Assembly (NCBI GenBank): GCA_965262595.1 | Contig: OZ253548.1 | Coordinates: forward strand, 1,364,001 to 1,428,000 | Direction of reading: 5' to 3' | DNA from: CATQHB01 sp965262595 | GTDB taxonomy: Bacteria > Chloroflexota > Dehalococcoidia > Lucifugimonadales > UBA3495 | Length of the DNA stretch: 64,000 nt | Part shown: one piece after another, positions 35,249 through 42,920 of the stretch | Layout: each line of letters opens with the position of its first letter | Position numbering within the stretch: position 1 is the stretch's first letter | Program-made: the position numbers and the translations under genes | The notes under the pieces: generated by a model | What the model saw: only the letters and a program-made list of their open reading frames with translations | Databases searched by the model: none | Told to the model about the DNA's origin: nothing

Positions 35249-35899
35249 CTACTCGCCCTTCAAATACTGATTCATCGCCGACTTGAAAATATCGTAGGGT
35301 TGGGCGCCGGTGAAGAGCAGGTTGCCTACCACAAAAGTTGGTATTCCCCGGATGCCGTACTGCAGCGCCTCCTGGTATTGCTCCATCACCTTGGAGGAAT
35401 AATGACGGCTTTGCAGCCGGTCCATCAGCTCGTCAGTGTCCAGGCCCACCGACCCGGCCACCTCTTCAATCGCCGCTAGTTGCCCCAAGTCCTTCCCGTC
35501 CTCCCAATAGGCCTTATAGGCGGCGTGGTGAAACTCCATAAACTTGCCCTGCTGCTGGGCATACTCGGTGGCTTCCAGGGCATAGCCGGTATTGGGAGTA
35601 ACCCGGGGCGGACGCATAATCAGGTTAGCATCGCGCACCTGAGAGCGAATTGGCTCGCTCAACTCGTCCTCGGTTTCTCCGGAACGGGCTTGACGCTGCA
35701 AGCCCTCTTTGGGGGTATCCGGACGGAGCAAGTAAGCCCGCCCCTCCACGGCAATGTTATAGTCCTGGCCCAACTTGTCGACCCGCTCCAGGCCGACGTA
35801 GCACCAGGGTCAAATATAATCGTACCAAACGATAACCCTTACCGGATCTGAGCCGTTCAGGTCGGAGCTGTTATTTGGTTGCGATACCGATTCAGTCAT
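35249..35899 (-). CDS. FrnE/DsbA-family selenoprotein with a UPWC active site (Sec at codon 30)
   Basis: 216 residues. ATG 35899 has a perfect AGGAGG six bases upstream, which fixes the start before the recoded codon. The frame reads VWYDYI-U-PWCYVGLERVDKL: UGA at 35810-35812 replaces the first Cys of the CPWC active site of FrnE-type DsbA oxidoreductases. The remainder fits the family (LRPDTPKEGL, ATEYAQQQGKFMEFHHAAYKAYWEDG, and the cis-Pro loop GIRGIPTFVVG). An 8-bp hairpin follows the UGA (35777-35797). There is no signal peptide, so it is cytosolic. It probably performs thiol-disulfide exchange or isomerisation. Conventional calling starts at codon 45 and loses the active site. Confidence 0.87.
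35777..35797 (-). promoter_or_regulatory. Putative bacterial SECIS hairpin (FrnE-like gene)
   Basis: On the minus strand GUCGGCCU pairs with GGGUCGAC (8 bp including two G-U pairs) around the loop GGAGC. The loop opens with two G residues and starts 20 bases after the UGA, matching the known bacterial SECIS geometry. Confidence 0.75.
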
Positions 35900-35983
35900 G
35901 GTCTGCCTCCTGGCTTAGCTTGAGCATTGAGATAGCCGGGGGATAACCGGGGATTAGGCGGTGAGAGAATGGCCGCCCCGGGG

Positions 35984-36760
35984 TTATTCGGCGGCCTGCT
36001 CCCCGGGATAGAATGGCGCAGTCTCGAGTTTGGAGGGTTTCACTATGAGGGAATCAGGTGCGTTGACCAGAAGAGCGCCCAGCTCCGAAAGGCCGGCGAT
36101 TCGAACACAATCGGTTTCGTCGGACTGCCAGCCGCCCCGGTCCAATAAAACCGGATGTATCCCTACCGCCCGGGCGCCTACCGCGTCGGAACGGGGTTGA
36201 TCCCCGACGTGTATCGCCTCCGCGGGGTTTACGCCTATCCGCTCTAAAGCGGCGGTGAAAATTGCCGGGTCCGGTTTTTCGACGCCGACATCGGCGGAAG
36301 TCAGGCAGAACTCCAGGTAGGGAGCCAAGCCCAGGTTTTGACAAAGCTGGTCCATATCCCGCCGCAGGTTGGAAATCACGCCCAGACGATAGCCCTGGCT
36401 GCTTAACCCCTTTAGGGTCGGCAGGGTATCGGGAAAGAGGATAAAGTCCTTGGGGACGCTGATGGCGATCTGCCATATTTGCCGGGCCAAATCCAGCGAG
36501 ACGGACAATCCGGCATTTTCCAACAGAACCTGTTCGTAGCGGGAAAAGAAGTCCAGGCGTTCTACCTCGGTGCGACCGGCCAGGGGTTTATTTTCGTTTT
36601 CACTGTTGAAGTAAACGTCGGCCACCGAGTATCCATAGTTGATGCCTTCCTCAGATACGACAAATCCCAACTCTCGGCAAGAGGCTTGCTGAATCTGGTC
36701 CAGGGGCGGCCAGAACCGCACCAGGGTATTATAGAAGTCAAAAAATATGGCTTTGATCAA
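35984..36760 (-). CDS. HAD-superfamily hydrolase
   Basis: 258 residues from TTG 36760 (GGTGG lies six bases upstream); the frame extends to 36865 but those 35 residues are low-complexity and unlike the family. HAD motifs: IKAIFFDFYNTLV (motif I; the second Asp is Tyr, so the nucleophile is Asp but the +2 acid is missing), VISNLRRD (motif II), KPDPAIF (motif III Lys) and HVGDQPRSDAVGA (motif IV). The loss of the +2 Asp is unusual for phosphatases and resembles haloacid dehalogenase/C2-cap proteins (DFYGT-type). Substrate unknown. A good promoter lies at 36872-36900. Confidence 0.82.
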   Translation of the reverse strand: MIKAIFFDFYNTLVRFWPPLDQIQQASCRELGFVVSEEGINYGYSVADVYFNSENENKPLAGRTEVERLDFFSRYEQVLLENAGLSVSLDLARQIWQIAISVPKDFILFPDTLPTLKGLSSQGYRLGVISNLRRDMDQLCQNLGLAPYLEFCLTSADVGVEKPDPAIFTAALERIGVNPAEAIHVGDQPRSDAVGARAVGIHPVLLDRGGWQSDETDCVRIAGLSELGALLVNAPDSLIVKPSKLETAPFYPGEQAAE

Positions 36761-36871
36761 ACTGCCACCTACTCTACCACTTGCTCCCCACCGCCCCGCT
36801 ACCTTAATCCTATGCCGGCCAACGCCTGCCACCCAACAACACCAACCCTTAAGGGGCGCCAGCAAAATGGC

Positions 36872-36900
36872 ATTCTAGCATATCCGAAAGCGATTGTGAA
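36872..36900 (-). promoter_or_regulatory. Promoter of the HAD gene
   Basis: Minus strand TTCACA (36900-36895), 17-bp spacer, TAGAAT (36877-36872) preceded by TGC (extended -10). Each box matches consensus at 5/6. A leader of about 105 nt is implied. The 439-base spacer 36761-37199 holds this promoter; the remainder up to rpiB shows no RNA gene or ORF I can support. Confidence 0.65.
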
Positions 36901-37199
36901 TCCGGTAACAATTATGCGCCGGGGCTAAAGCAAAGCAACTCAAACCGACCCCGCCAGTACCTAAATAGGCCAATTATCAATATGGGAAGCTACGCCCGAC
37001 GGGGCGCTGCACGGTCGGGGCAGCCCTGGTTTTGCGCAGGCCGGTCGGGATTACCTGGTCGAGATTTGATTGAGCTATTGCCTACCCCGCCGGTTGAAAG
37101 TATGCTGAAGATGTATGCTTGAGTTAAGTTGGCGGCGAAGTCAACCCAACGCCAGTCAATTGTGCAACCAAACATCATCCAACAGCGGAGTCTAGTGAT

Positions 37200-37649
37200 A
37201 TGCGAATCTCGGTCGGCGCCGACCATGCCGGGTTTACCCTGAAGGAACTGCTGAAACCGTGGCTGGAATCCTGCGGTCATCAGGTCGTTGATTTGGGAGC
37301 CCATGCCCTGGACCCGGAGGACGATTATCCGGATTTTGCGGCCGCAGTAGCCAGGTCGGTGCAGGCCGGAGAGTCGGAAAGGGGAATAATTGTCTGCGGC
37401 AGCGGCGTAGGGGCCAGTATCACTGCCAACAAAGTAACCGGCGTACGGGCCGGACTCTGCCACGACACCTACAGCGGGCGGCAGGGCGTGGAACACGACG
37501 ATATGAACGTGATTTGCCTGGGCGCCCGTATCATCGGCCAGGACTTGTCCAAAGAGATTCTGGGAGCCTTCTTGTCCGCCGGTTTCCTCCCTGAACCCCG
37601 GTTCCAACGCCGGTTGGAAAAACTGATAAAAATAGAGCAGGAAGGGTAG
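37200..37649 (+). CDS. rpiB: Ribose-5-phosphate isomerase B (RpiB/LacA/LacB family)
   Basis: 149 residues. The family motifs are GADHAGF (6-12), the catalytic-base segment IIVCGSGVGASITANK with Cys66, HDTYSGRQGVEHDD (about 88-101) and VICLGARIIG. It interconverts ribose-5-phosphate and ribulose-5-phosphate in the pentose phosphate pathway. The ATG at 37200 has a weak CGGAG site. It converges with otsB; between the stops (37650-37697) CGGTCAA faces TTGACCG in a loose inverted repeat. Confidence 0.93.
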   Translation: MRISVGADHAGFTLKELLKPWLESCGHQVVDLGAHALDPEDDYPDFAAAVARSVQAGESERGIIVCGSGVGASITANKVTGVRAGLCHDTYSGRQGVEHDDMNVICLGARIIGQDLSKEILGAFLSAGFLPEPRFQRRLEKLIKIEQEG

Positions 37650-37697
37650 GCGGTCAAGGAATCGGGGAAGTCGCCGGATTGACCGGCCAAGGAACCA

Positions 37698-38534
37698 CTA
37701 CAACCCAGCCATTAGTTCCAGCGCTTGCGCCACCTCTTTGGGAGAATCCAGCCGGTAATGGGCGCAAGTAGGTTGGCGGGCTGCTCCCACGAAAACGGAA
37801 ATGCCGTTGAGCTCGTGCACCGCTGCAAAACCGTCCTCATCGGTAACGTCATCCCCGAAAAAAATCGCCAGGGTTCCCGGAGGGAAGGCTGACGCAATTC
37901 GGGCGATGGCCCGGCCCTTGTCCCAGGCCACGTTGGGCCGCACCTCCAGAACCTCCTTGCCACGGGTTATCCTGACTCTTCCGGCATTTTTGACCTCGGC
38001 CACCACCGCTTCAAACCCGGCGTTAACCTGTGGCCGCAACTCTTCAGGGGTGAGACGGTAGTGGACGCTCAGGCTCAGCCCCTTGCCTTCTACTAAAACG
38101 CCGGTATAGTCCGACAACCGCTCTTGCAGCATCGCAAGGATTGTATCCAGTTCGGGCTTCAGACCTTCCGCCTCCGGGTGAACAAAGTCCAGGTGCGGCC
38201 CCTGGATTTCCAGCCCGTGGTTGCCGGCGTAAATCAGACCTGAAATGTCCACCATCGCCGTAACGTCGTCCAGCCCCCGGCCGCTGACGATGCCCAGGGT
38301 GAATGACTCCTTGCCATGAATTCGGCGCAAGGAGTGTCGGGTATCGGGGGGCAGCACGGCCAAGTCGGGGCGTGATTTGATTGGGGAAAGAGTGCCGTCA
38401 TAGTCGAGCAGCAGCAGCACGTGGTGGGCAACGGAGATTTGGCGGCTAACCTGGGGCCAAACATTCAGGAGCTGTGGCATTGGCTGGTGTTCGCTCCCTT
38501 CGCTAGTGTAGCTTGGGCTGAAGGGTCCCGTCAT
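37698..38534 (-). CDS. otsB: Trehalose-6-phosphate phosphatase
   Basis: 278 residues from ATG 38534, which overlaps the otsA stop (ATGA); an internal ATG at 38480 is an alternative start. HAD motifs: LLLLDYDGTLSPI (motif I with both Asp), LGIVSGR (motif II), GNHGLEIQGP typical of trehalose phosphatases, and FFGDDVTDEDGF (motif IV). It removes phosphate from trehalose-6-phosphate made by the coupled upstream enzyme, giving the compatible solute trehalose. Confidence 0.95.
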   Translation of the reverse strand: MTGPFSPSYTSEGSEHQPMPQLLNVWPQVSRQISVAHHVLLLLDYDGTLSPIKSRPDLAVLPPDTRHSLRRIHGKESFTLGIVSGRGLDDVTAMVDISGLIYAGNHGLEIQGPHLDFVHPEAEGLKPELDTILAMLQERLSDYTGVLVEGKGLSLSVHYRLTPEELRPQVNAGFEAVVAEVKNAGRVRITRGKEVLEVRPNVAWDKGRAIARIASAFPPGTLAIFFGDDVTDEDGFAAVHELNGISVFVGAARQPTCAHYRLDSPKEVAQALELMAGL

Positions 38535-40045
38535 CCGGCCGGGGTGACTGCAAACTGGGAACGTCCGGAGGCGGAACTGCGGGCGCACTGCATCAGCTCC
38601 ACCAGCAGCCGCGCCGCCCATTTATAGATGTTATTTTCCCGCACGATGGCCCGCATTTGCAACATACGAACGATGCGTTCCTGTTCCGGCATGGTCACTG
38701 CCTCCCAGATTGCATCGGCCAATTCCTCGGTGGCATAGGGGTTCACAATGAGGGATTGGGTTAGCTCCAACGCCGCGCCGGCGAAGGGACTTAAAATCAG
38801 GACCCCGTCATGGTCGAAACGGCTGGCAACGAACTCCTTGGCCACCAGATTCATCCCATCGTGAAGGGAACTGACCAGACAGAAACGGGCCAGCCGGCGC
38901 AAGGCCATCAAAGTAACGGCGGGCAAATCGTCAGGCATATAAATAATCGGCTGCCAACCGTCCCGGGAAAACCGCCCATTAATATCCTCCAGCAGCCCCT
39001 CAATCTGCTCCGAAAGCTGTTGATAAGCATCAATGTCGCTACGGCTCAATACCCCGGCCTGAACAAAAGTCACCTTACCCAGGTACTCCGGATGTTTTTC
39101 CAGGAAACGGCCAATGGCCCGGAAACGGTGGGGTATTCCCTTGGTATAATCAACCCGGTCAATCCCCAGTCCGACCAGCTTGCCGCCCAGGCCCAATTCA
39201 TCCTTCAGCCTTTCCATTTCCTCGGTTACCGCGTCACTTTCGGAGAAGCTGCAGATTTCGTCAAAATCAACACTAATCGGGAAAGGACGCACCAGGGTAG
39301 TCTCGCCCCGATAGTCAATCCGATTATATTCGGCGTTTACCTCGACATTAAGGGTACGAGCGGCGGTATCCATAAAACTGTTGCAGTGGTCGCCGATGTG
39401 GAAGCCCAGCAAATTGTTGCCGAGCAGTCCTTCCACCAGCTCTTCCTGCCAGGGACAAATGCGGAAAATCTCCGGAAGGGGCCAGGGGATGTGCCAGAAT
39501 TGGCCGGTGATTATTCCCGGGGAAGCGCGGCGGAGATATTGGGGCAGCAGGGCCAGATGATAGTCCTGAATCAGCACTACCGCGGGTTTACCGTCAATCT
39601 CGTCCAACACCATGTCGGCAAATTTTTGATTGACCGCCTGGTAAGTTTCCCAATCCCGCAGGTCAAAGATCGGCTCGGTAAAAGCATTGTGGCACAGGGG
39701 CCACAGGGCCTCATTGGAAAACCCGTAATAGTAGCCTTGTTCTTCCTGCTCGGTCAGCCAGACCAGGCGCAGGGAATAAGAAGGGTTGTCCGGGGGAACC
39801 ATGACCCGGTCGTTCCGGTCCACAATGTAGGGGTCGCCCTGACCGCCGCCGTAGGCAATCCAGGTGCCGCCGCAAGCCTGCATCAAGGGATCCAGGGCGG
39901 CGGTGAGTCCGCCGGAAGGTACAACATACCGGGGTTCGCCATCGACCAGATTATGGATATAGGGTTGGCGGTTGGAAACAATGATCAGCCGATAATCGCC
40001 TATCTGCCGTTGCACCAACCGCTGCAAATCTTGCTTAGTCCACAT
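38531..40045 (-). CDS. otsA: Trehalose-6-phosphate synthase (GT20)
   Basis: About 504 residues; ATG 40045 has AAGGA eight bases upstream (a GTG at 40051 is also in frame). GT20 motifs: IIVSNRQPY, VPSGGLTAAL, IQDYHLALLP, FWHIPWPLPEIFR, GFHIGDHCNSF, GIDRVDYTKGI and the nucleotide-sugar site SLHDGMNLVAKEF. It makes trehalose-6-phosphate from a nucleotide-glucose donor and glucose-6-phosphate. Its 3' end is translationally coupled to otsB. The upstream region contains an unusually AT-rich block (40185-40210); the transposon at 40248 is inserted about 200 bases upstream. Confidence 0.97.
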   Translation of the reverse strand: MWTKQDLQRLVQRQIGDYRLIIVSNRQPYIHNLVDGEPRYVVPSGGLTAALDPLMQACGGTWIAYGGGQGDPYIVDRNDRVMVPPDNPSYSLRLVWLTEQEEQGYYYGFSNEALWPLCHNAFTEPIFDLRDWETYQAVNQKFADMVLDEIDGKPAVVLIQDYHLALLPQYLRRASPGIITGQFWHIPWPLPEIFRICPWQEELVEGLLGNNLLGFHIGDHCNSFMDTAARTLNVEVNAEYNRIDYRGETTLVRPFPISVDFDEICSFSESDAVTEEMERLKDELGLGGKLVGLGIDRVDYTKGIPHRFRAIGRFLEKHPEYLGKVTFVQAGVLSRSDIDAYQQLSEQIEGLLEDINGRFSRDGWQPIIYMPDDLPAVTLMALRRLARFCLVSSLHDGMNLVAKEFVASRFDHDGVLILSPFAGAALELTQSLIVNPYATEELADAIWEAVTMPEQERIVRMLQMRAIVRENNIYKWAARLLVELMQCARSSASGRSQFAVTPAG

Positions 40046-40185
40046 GGGCACCGTCCTTAACCTTGGGCCGACGTATAAGCGACATTTTCGTCCGCAGGGA
40101 AATCCCCGGCACCCGTGAGAAACTGCCGCGCGTTCAGGGATGCCCTACCCGAGAAGCAGTGCGTAGAAAGTACATAGTAGGCATT

Positions 40186-40194
40186 TGCTATAAT
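40186..40194 (+). promoter_or_regulatory. Extended -10 element facing the transposon
   Basis: TGC-TATAAT (40186-40194) in an AT-rich block. It points into the inserted element and, before insertion, would have pointed to the alpha/beta hydrolase gene now at 43621. No good -35 box is seen. Another TATAAT lies at 40203-40208. Confidence 0.35.
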
Positions 40195-40247
40195 ATATAT
40201 TGTATAATGCCGTATAACTCCGGGGAAATCAACGTCCCAATGTTGGC

Positions 40248-40274
40248 GGTTCCGTTTGATTTTAGGGTTTGGCC
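40248..40274 (+). repeat. Left terminal inverted repeat of the transposon
   Basis: Begins GGTTCCGTTTGATTTTAGGG and is complementary to 43436-43462 with mismatches only at positions 1 and 25. Target duplication ATGTTGGC abuts it on the left (40240-40247). Confidence 0.9.
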
Positions 40275-40315
40275 TATAGTACCATACGGGCGCACACGCA
40301 CGTAGGGGGGTGTCT

Positions 40316-41683
40316 ATGGCCGACCGCAACTTTGCCAACCGGACGCTGTACCACGGCGACAACATGGACTTCCTGCGAGGAATGAACTCCGGTACAGTCA
40401 ATCTTATCGCTACCGACCCGCCCTTCAACAAGTCCCGTGATTTTCACGCTACCCCCGACAGCCTGGCTAAAGGGGCCAGATTTGTTGACCGCTGGAGTTG
40501 GGATAGAGATGTTCACGAAGAATGGGTGGACGCTATCAAGGATGATTGGCCCGGTGTCTGGCAGGCCATAGAGAATGGCCGGGTTAATCATAGTCCAGGC
40601 ATGGCTGCTTTTCTCTGTTGGTTAGGGATTCGTTTAATCGAAATGCGTCGTGTTTTGGCCGATGATGGGAGTATCTATCTGCATATCGACCATACTGCCC
40701 ACGCCTACGCCAAAGCCTTGATGGACGCTATCTTTGGGCAACGCAACTTTAGAAATGAGCTTGTTTGGTGCTATAAATCAGGGGGTGCGAGTCCTTCACG
40801 ATACTTTAGTCGGAAGCACGACACAATTTTGTGGTACACCATAGGAAGGCAGTATTGTTTTAATCCCCAGCAAGAAAAGTCCTATAATCGAGATTTCAAG
40901 CCTTACCATTTTGCTGGTGTCAAGGAATATAAAGACAATAAAGGCTGGTACACACTCGTTGGGATGAAGGACTATTGGGAAATTGACATGGTTGGGCGGA
41001 CGAGTGGAGAACGTACCGGCTTCCCTACGCAAAAACCATTGGCCCTCTATGAGCGCATCATCCACGCCAGTAGCAACCCCGGCGATGTAGTCCTTGACCC
41101 ATTCTGCGGGTGTGCCACCACGCCCATTGCGGCTGAACGCTTGGGCCGTCAATGGGTAGGTATGGATATTTGGGACGGGGCGGTTGACGCTGTGCGAGCA
41201 AGAATAGCCGACAACCGCCAGCTATTGACCGAATCCAATCCAACGATTACCTACGCCACCACCCCGCTGGAGCGCACCGATAATCCCGACCCCCACACTC
41301 CAACCGTACCTGATTTACAGTTGCGGATACGTCGGATAAAGGAACGCTGGGAGAGGCTTTCCCACGCCGAGATGCGGGATATACTCGCCACCGCTCAAGC
41401 AAGCGGGGATAGCGTAGTTTGCGCCGGTTGCGGTATCGCCCTTCCCGTCCGTTATATGCAACTAGACCACCGGGACCCACGAAAGGACGGCGGGGAGAAC
41501 CTAATCACCAACCGGATTCTGCTGTGCGCTCCCTGCAACAACTTAAAGCGGGCTGAACTGACACTTTCTGGATTAGTACGGGATAACAAGCGGGCCGGGT
41601 ATATGGACAATGAGGCTATGGCAGACCTGGCCCAGACCAAAGCGAGGGACGCCGCCAACCGATGTAGGGCTGAAATGAGATAA
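40316..41683 (+). CDS. DNA methyltransferase fused to an HNH endonuclease domain
   Basis: 455 residues from ATG 40316 (AGGGGGG upstream; GTG 40310 is also in frame). N-terminal two-thirds is a beta-class amino-methyltransferase: motif IV TDPPFNKS near residue 40, a FPTQKPL segment, and motif I VVLDPFCGCATTPIAAE with GMDI following. The C-terminal third is an HNH nuclease with zinc knuckle: CAGC, the LDHRDPRKDGG catalytic His-Asp, NLITNRILLC and APCNNLK. Fusion of a modification and a cleavage domain in one chain suggests a single-polypeptide restriction-modification or self-protecting homing-type enzyme. Target sequence unknown. It is the first cargo gene of the transposon and is followed in tight series by the 44-residue gene. 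Confidence 0.87.
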   Translation: MADRNFANRTLYHGDNMDFLRGMNSGTVNLIATDPPFNKSRDFHATPDSLAKGARFVDRWSWDRDVHEEWVDAIKDDWPGVWQAIENGRVNHSPGMAAFLCWLGIRLIEMRRVLADDGSIYLHIDHTAHAYAKALMDAIFGQRNFRNELVWCYKSGGASPSRYFSRKHDTILWYTIGRQYCFNPQQEKSYNRDFKPYHFAGVKEYKDNKGWYTLVGMKDYWEIDMVGRTSGERTGFPTQKPLALYERIIHASSNPGDVVLDPFCGCATTPIAAERLGRQWVGMDIWDGAVDAVRARIADNRQLLTESNPTITYATTPLERTDNPDPHTPTVPDLQLRIRRIKERWERLSHAEMRDILATAQASGDSVVCAGCGIALPVRYMQLDHRDPRKDGGENLITNRILLCAPCNNLKRAELTLSGLVRDNKRAGYMDNEAMADLAQTKARDAANRCRAEMR

Positions 41684-41695
41684 GGAGAGTCAAGT

Positions 41696-41830
41696 ATGGC
41701 AACGAACCGGAACAAAAGGGAACCGGAAAAGCCGGTGGAGACACCAAAGCCGCCACGTACCTGCACCTGCGGCATTGAAATTGAGAAAGCTAAAAGGTTG
41801 TGTGCCGAGGCCGACTGCCCCTATCGGTAG
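41696..41830 (+). CDS. 44-residue Cys-rich protein in the transposon
   Basis: ATG 41696 preceded by TAAGGAGAG, a strong site overlapping the stop of the methyltransferase-HNH gene, and ending TAG 41828-41830. The first half is Lys/Pro-rich; the second half has CTCGIE and then LC and DCPYR, i.e. four cysteines that could hold one zinc ion. No family is recognised. Its position between the nuclease and the transposase, with close spacing and its own ribosome site, makes a real gene likely. It could be a specificity or transposition accessory protein, but this is speculation. Confidence 0.6.
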   Translation: MATNRNKREPEKPVETPKPPRTCTCGIEIEKAKRLCAEADCPYR

Positions 41831-41856
41831 TCTGCCCCTGCAATGGGAGGAAGATT

Positions 41857-42903
41857 ATGGCCGAATACACCGATACCATTACCACCAAGATACTCTGCCC
41901 CGATTGCGACTCCCCCGACGTGGTGAAGCACGGCTTCCAGAACGGCCAGCAACGCTATCGCTGTAAGCCCTGTGGCAACCGCTTTCGTTACAACGGCAAA
42001 CCACAGGGCCGGCAACTCCAAAGCGAACATACCGGGGCGGCGGTCAGAATGTTCTACATGGGTATGTCCTATAAGCAGATTGCCGAAACTATGGAGAAAC
42101 AGCACGACATCCCCGAACCTTCCAAGCACACCGTCTATGCCTGGGTCAAGCGATACACCGATGAGGCCGTTACCGAAAGCCGCAATCCCCAATACCGGGC
42201 GCATACCGGCGATGTTTGGGTTGCTGACGAAATGCAGGTCGTGGTCGGCGGCGAGAAGTATTGGCATTGGAACGTGATGGATGAGGATACCCGCTACGTC
42301 CTCGCCTCTTATCTGACCAAAGAACGGACTACCAGGGCGGGTACGGAGGTAATGCGCCGGGCCAAGTTAGCCGCCGCCAATGAACCGAAGGAAATCAAGA
42401 CGGATAGGCTGAGTTCCTATGACGGGGCCATAGACCGCGTATTCCCCCTGGCCAAGCACGTCAAAGCGGACGGGATACAGGCGGAAGTCAACAACAATAT
42501 GTCGAAACGGCTACAGGGTAGCTACCGCTCCCGTACCAAGACCCTGCGGGGATTGGACAGCCGGGAGACGGGGCAAAGGTATCTGGACGGCTGGACGCTG
42601 ACCTACAACAATTTCCGAGACCACGAGGGCGCGGACGGGGAACCGCCGGCGGTCAAGGCCGGAGTGAAACTGCCCTATGACGAATGGGCGGACGTGGTAC
42701 GGGGCAATGACGGCTCGCCGGACCAAATGCACGAATACCGGAAGGTTGCCGCTCTGGAACGGCCCACCTACCGGATTGTGCCGCCGTCAGGAATGGGGGA
42801 ACCGGCTTTCCGGCGGCGGGCTACACCGAGAAAGCCGAGGGGGATGGGCGGGTCTAGCGGCACTCGCAAAATCGTGGTGACGGGCAAGGCAAGTGTCGGC
42901 TGA
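41857..42903 (+). CDS. IS6-family-like transposase with N-terminal zinc ribbon
   Basis: 348 residues from ATG 41857 (GGGAGGAAG upstream). An N-terminal zinc ribbon (CPDC and CKPCGNRFRY), a helix-turn-helix (YKQIAETMEKQ), and a DDE integrase-fold core: VADEMQVVVGG gives Asp124, IKTDRLSSYDGAI gives Asp183. The third acidic residue should lie 34 positions further, in the NN-x-x-E-R-L segment; the sequence reads NNNMSKRLQGSYRSRTKTLRG, with Lys217 (AAA, 42505-42507) in place of Glu. A single G-to-A change from GAA would do this. The enzyme is therefore probably inactive, or the family alignment from memory is off by one. The C-terminus has the usual YNNFRDHEG segment. Confidence 0.85.
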   Translation: MAEYTDTITTKILCPDCDSPDVVKHGFQNGQQRYRCKPCGNRFRYNGKPQGRQLQSEHTGAAVRMFYMGMSYKQIAETMEKQHDIPEPSKHTVYAWVKRYTDEAVTESRNPQYRAHTGDVWVADEMQVVVGGEKYWHWNVMDEDTRYVLASYLTKERTTRAGTEVMRRAKLAAANEPKEIKTDRLSSYDGAIDRVFPLAKHVKADGIQAEVNNNMSKRLQGSYRSRTKTLRGLDSRETGQRYLDGWTLTYNNFRDHEGADGEPPAVKAGVKLPYDEWADVVRGNDGSPDQMHEYRKVAALERPTYRIVPPSGMGEPAFRRRATPRKPRGMGGSSGTRKIVVTGKASVG

Positions 42904-42920
42904 TAGCAAAGGGGTGATAA

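Noticed and set aside
11510..35812. UGA codons as nonsense mutations or as a code in which UGA is Trp/Gly
   Set aside because: ftsY, otsA, the transposase, the flippase-like gene and the ArsC-family gene itself end with UGA, so UGA is a normal stop; all three internal UGAs sit at catalytic Cys positions, which random nonsense mutations would not do.
36761..37199. Possible tRNA or small RNA gene in the HAD-rpiB spacer
   Set aside because: No T-loop consensus with matching acceptor stem was found; only the HAD promoter is supported.
38810..40060. 416-codon ORF opposite otsA
   Set aside because: otsA motifs are complete on the minus strand; the opposing frame shows no domain and mirrors otsA codon structure.
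41697..41856. Transposase start at 41800
   Set aside because: The upstream part overlaps the 44-residue gene and lacks a ribosome site; ATG 41857 has GGGAGGAAG and begins just before the zinc ribbon.
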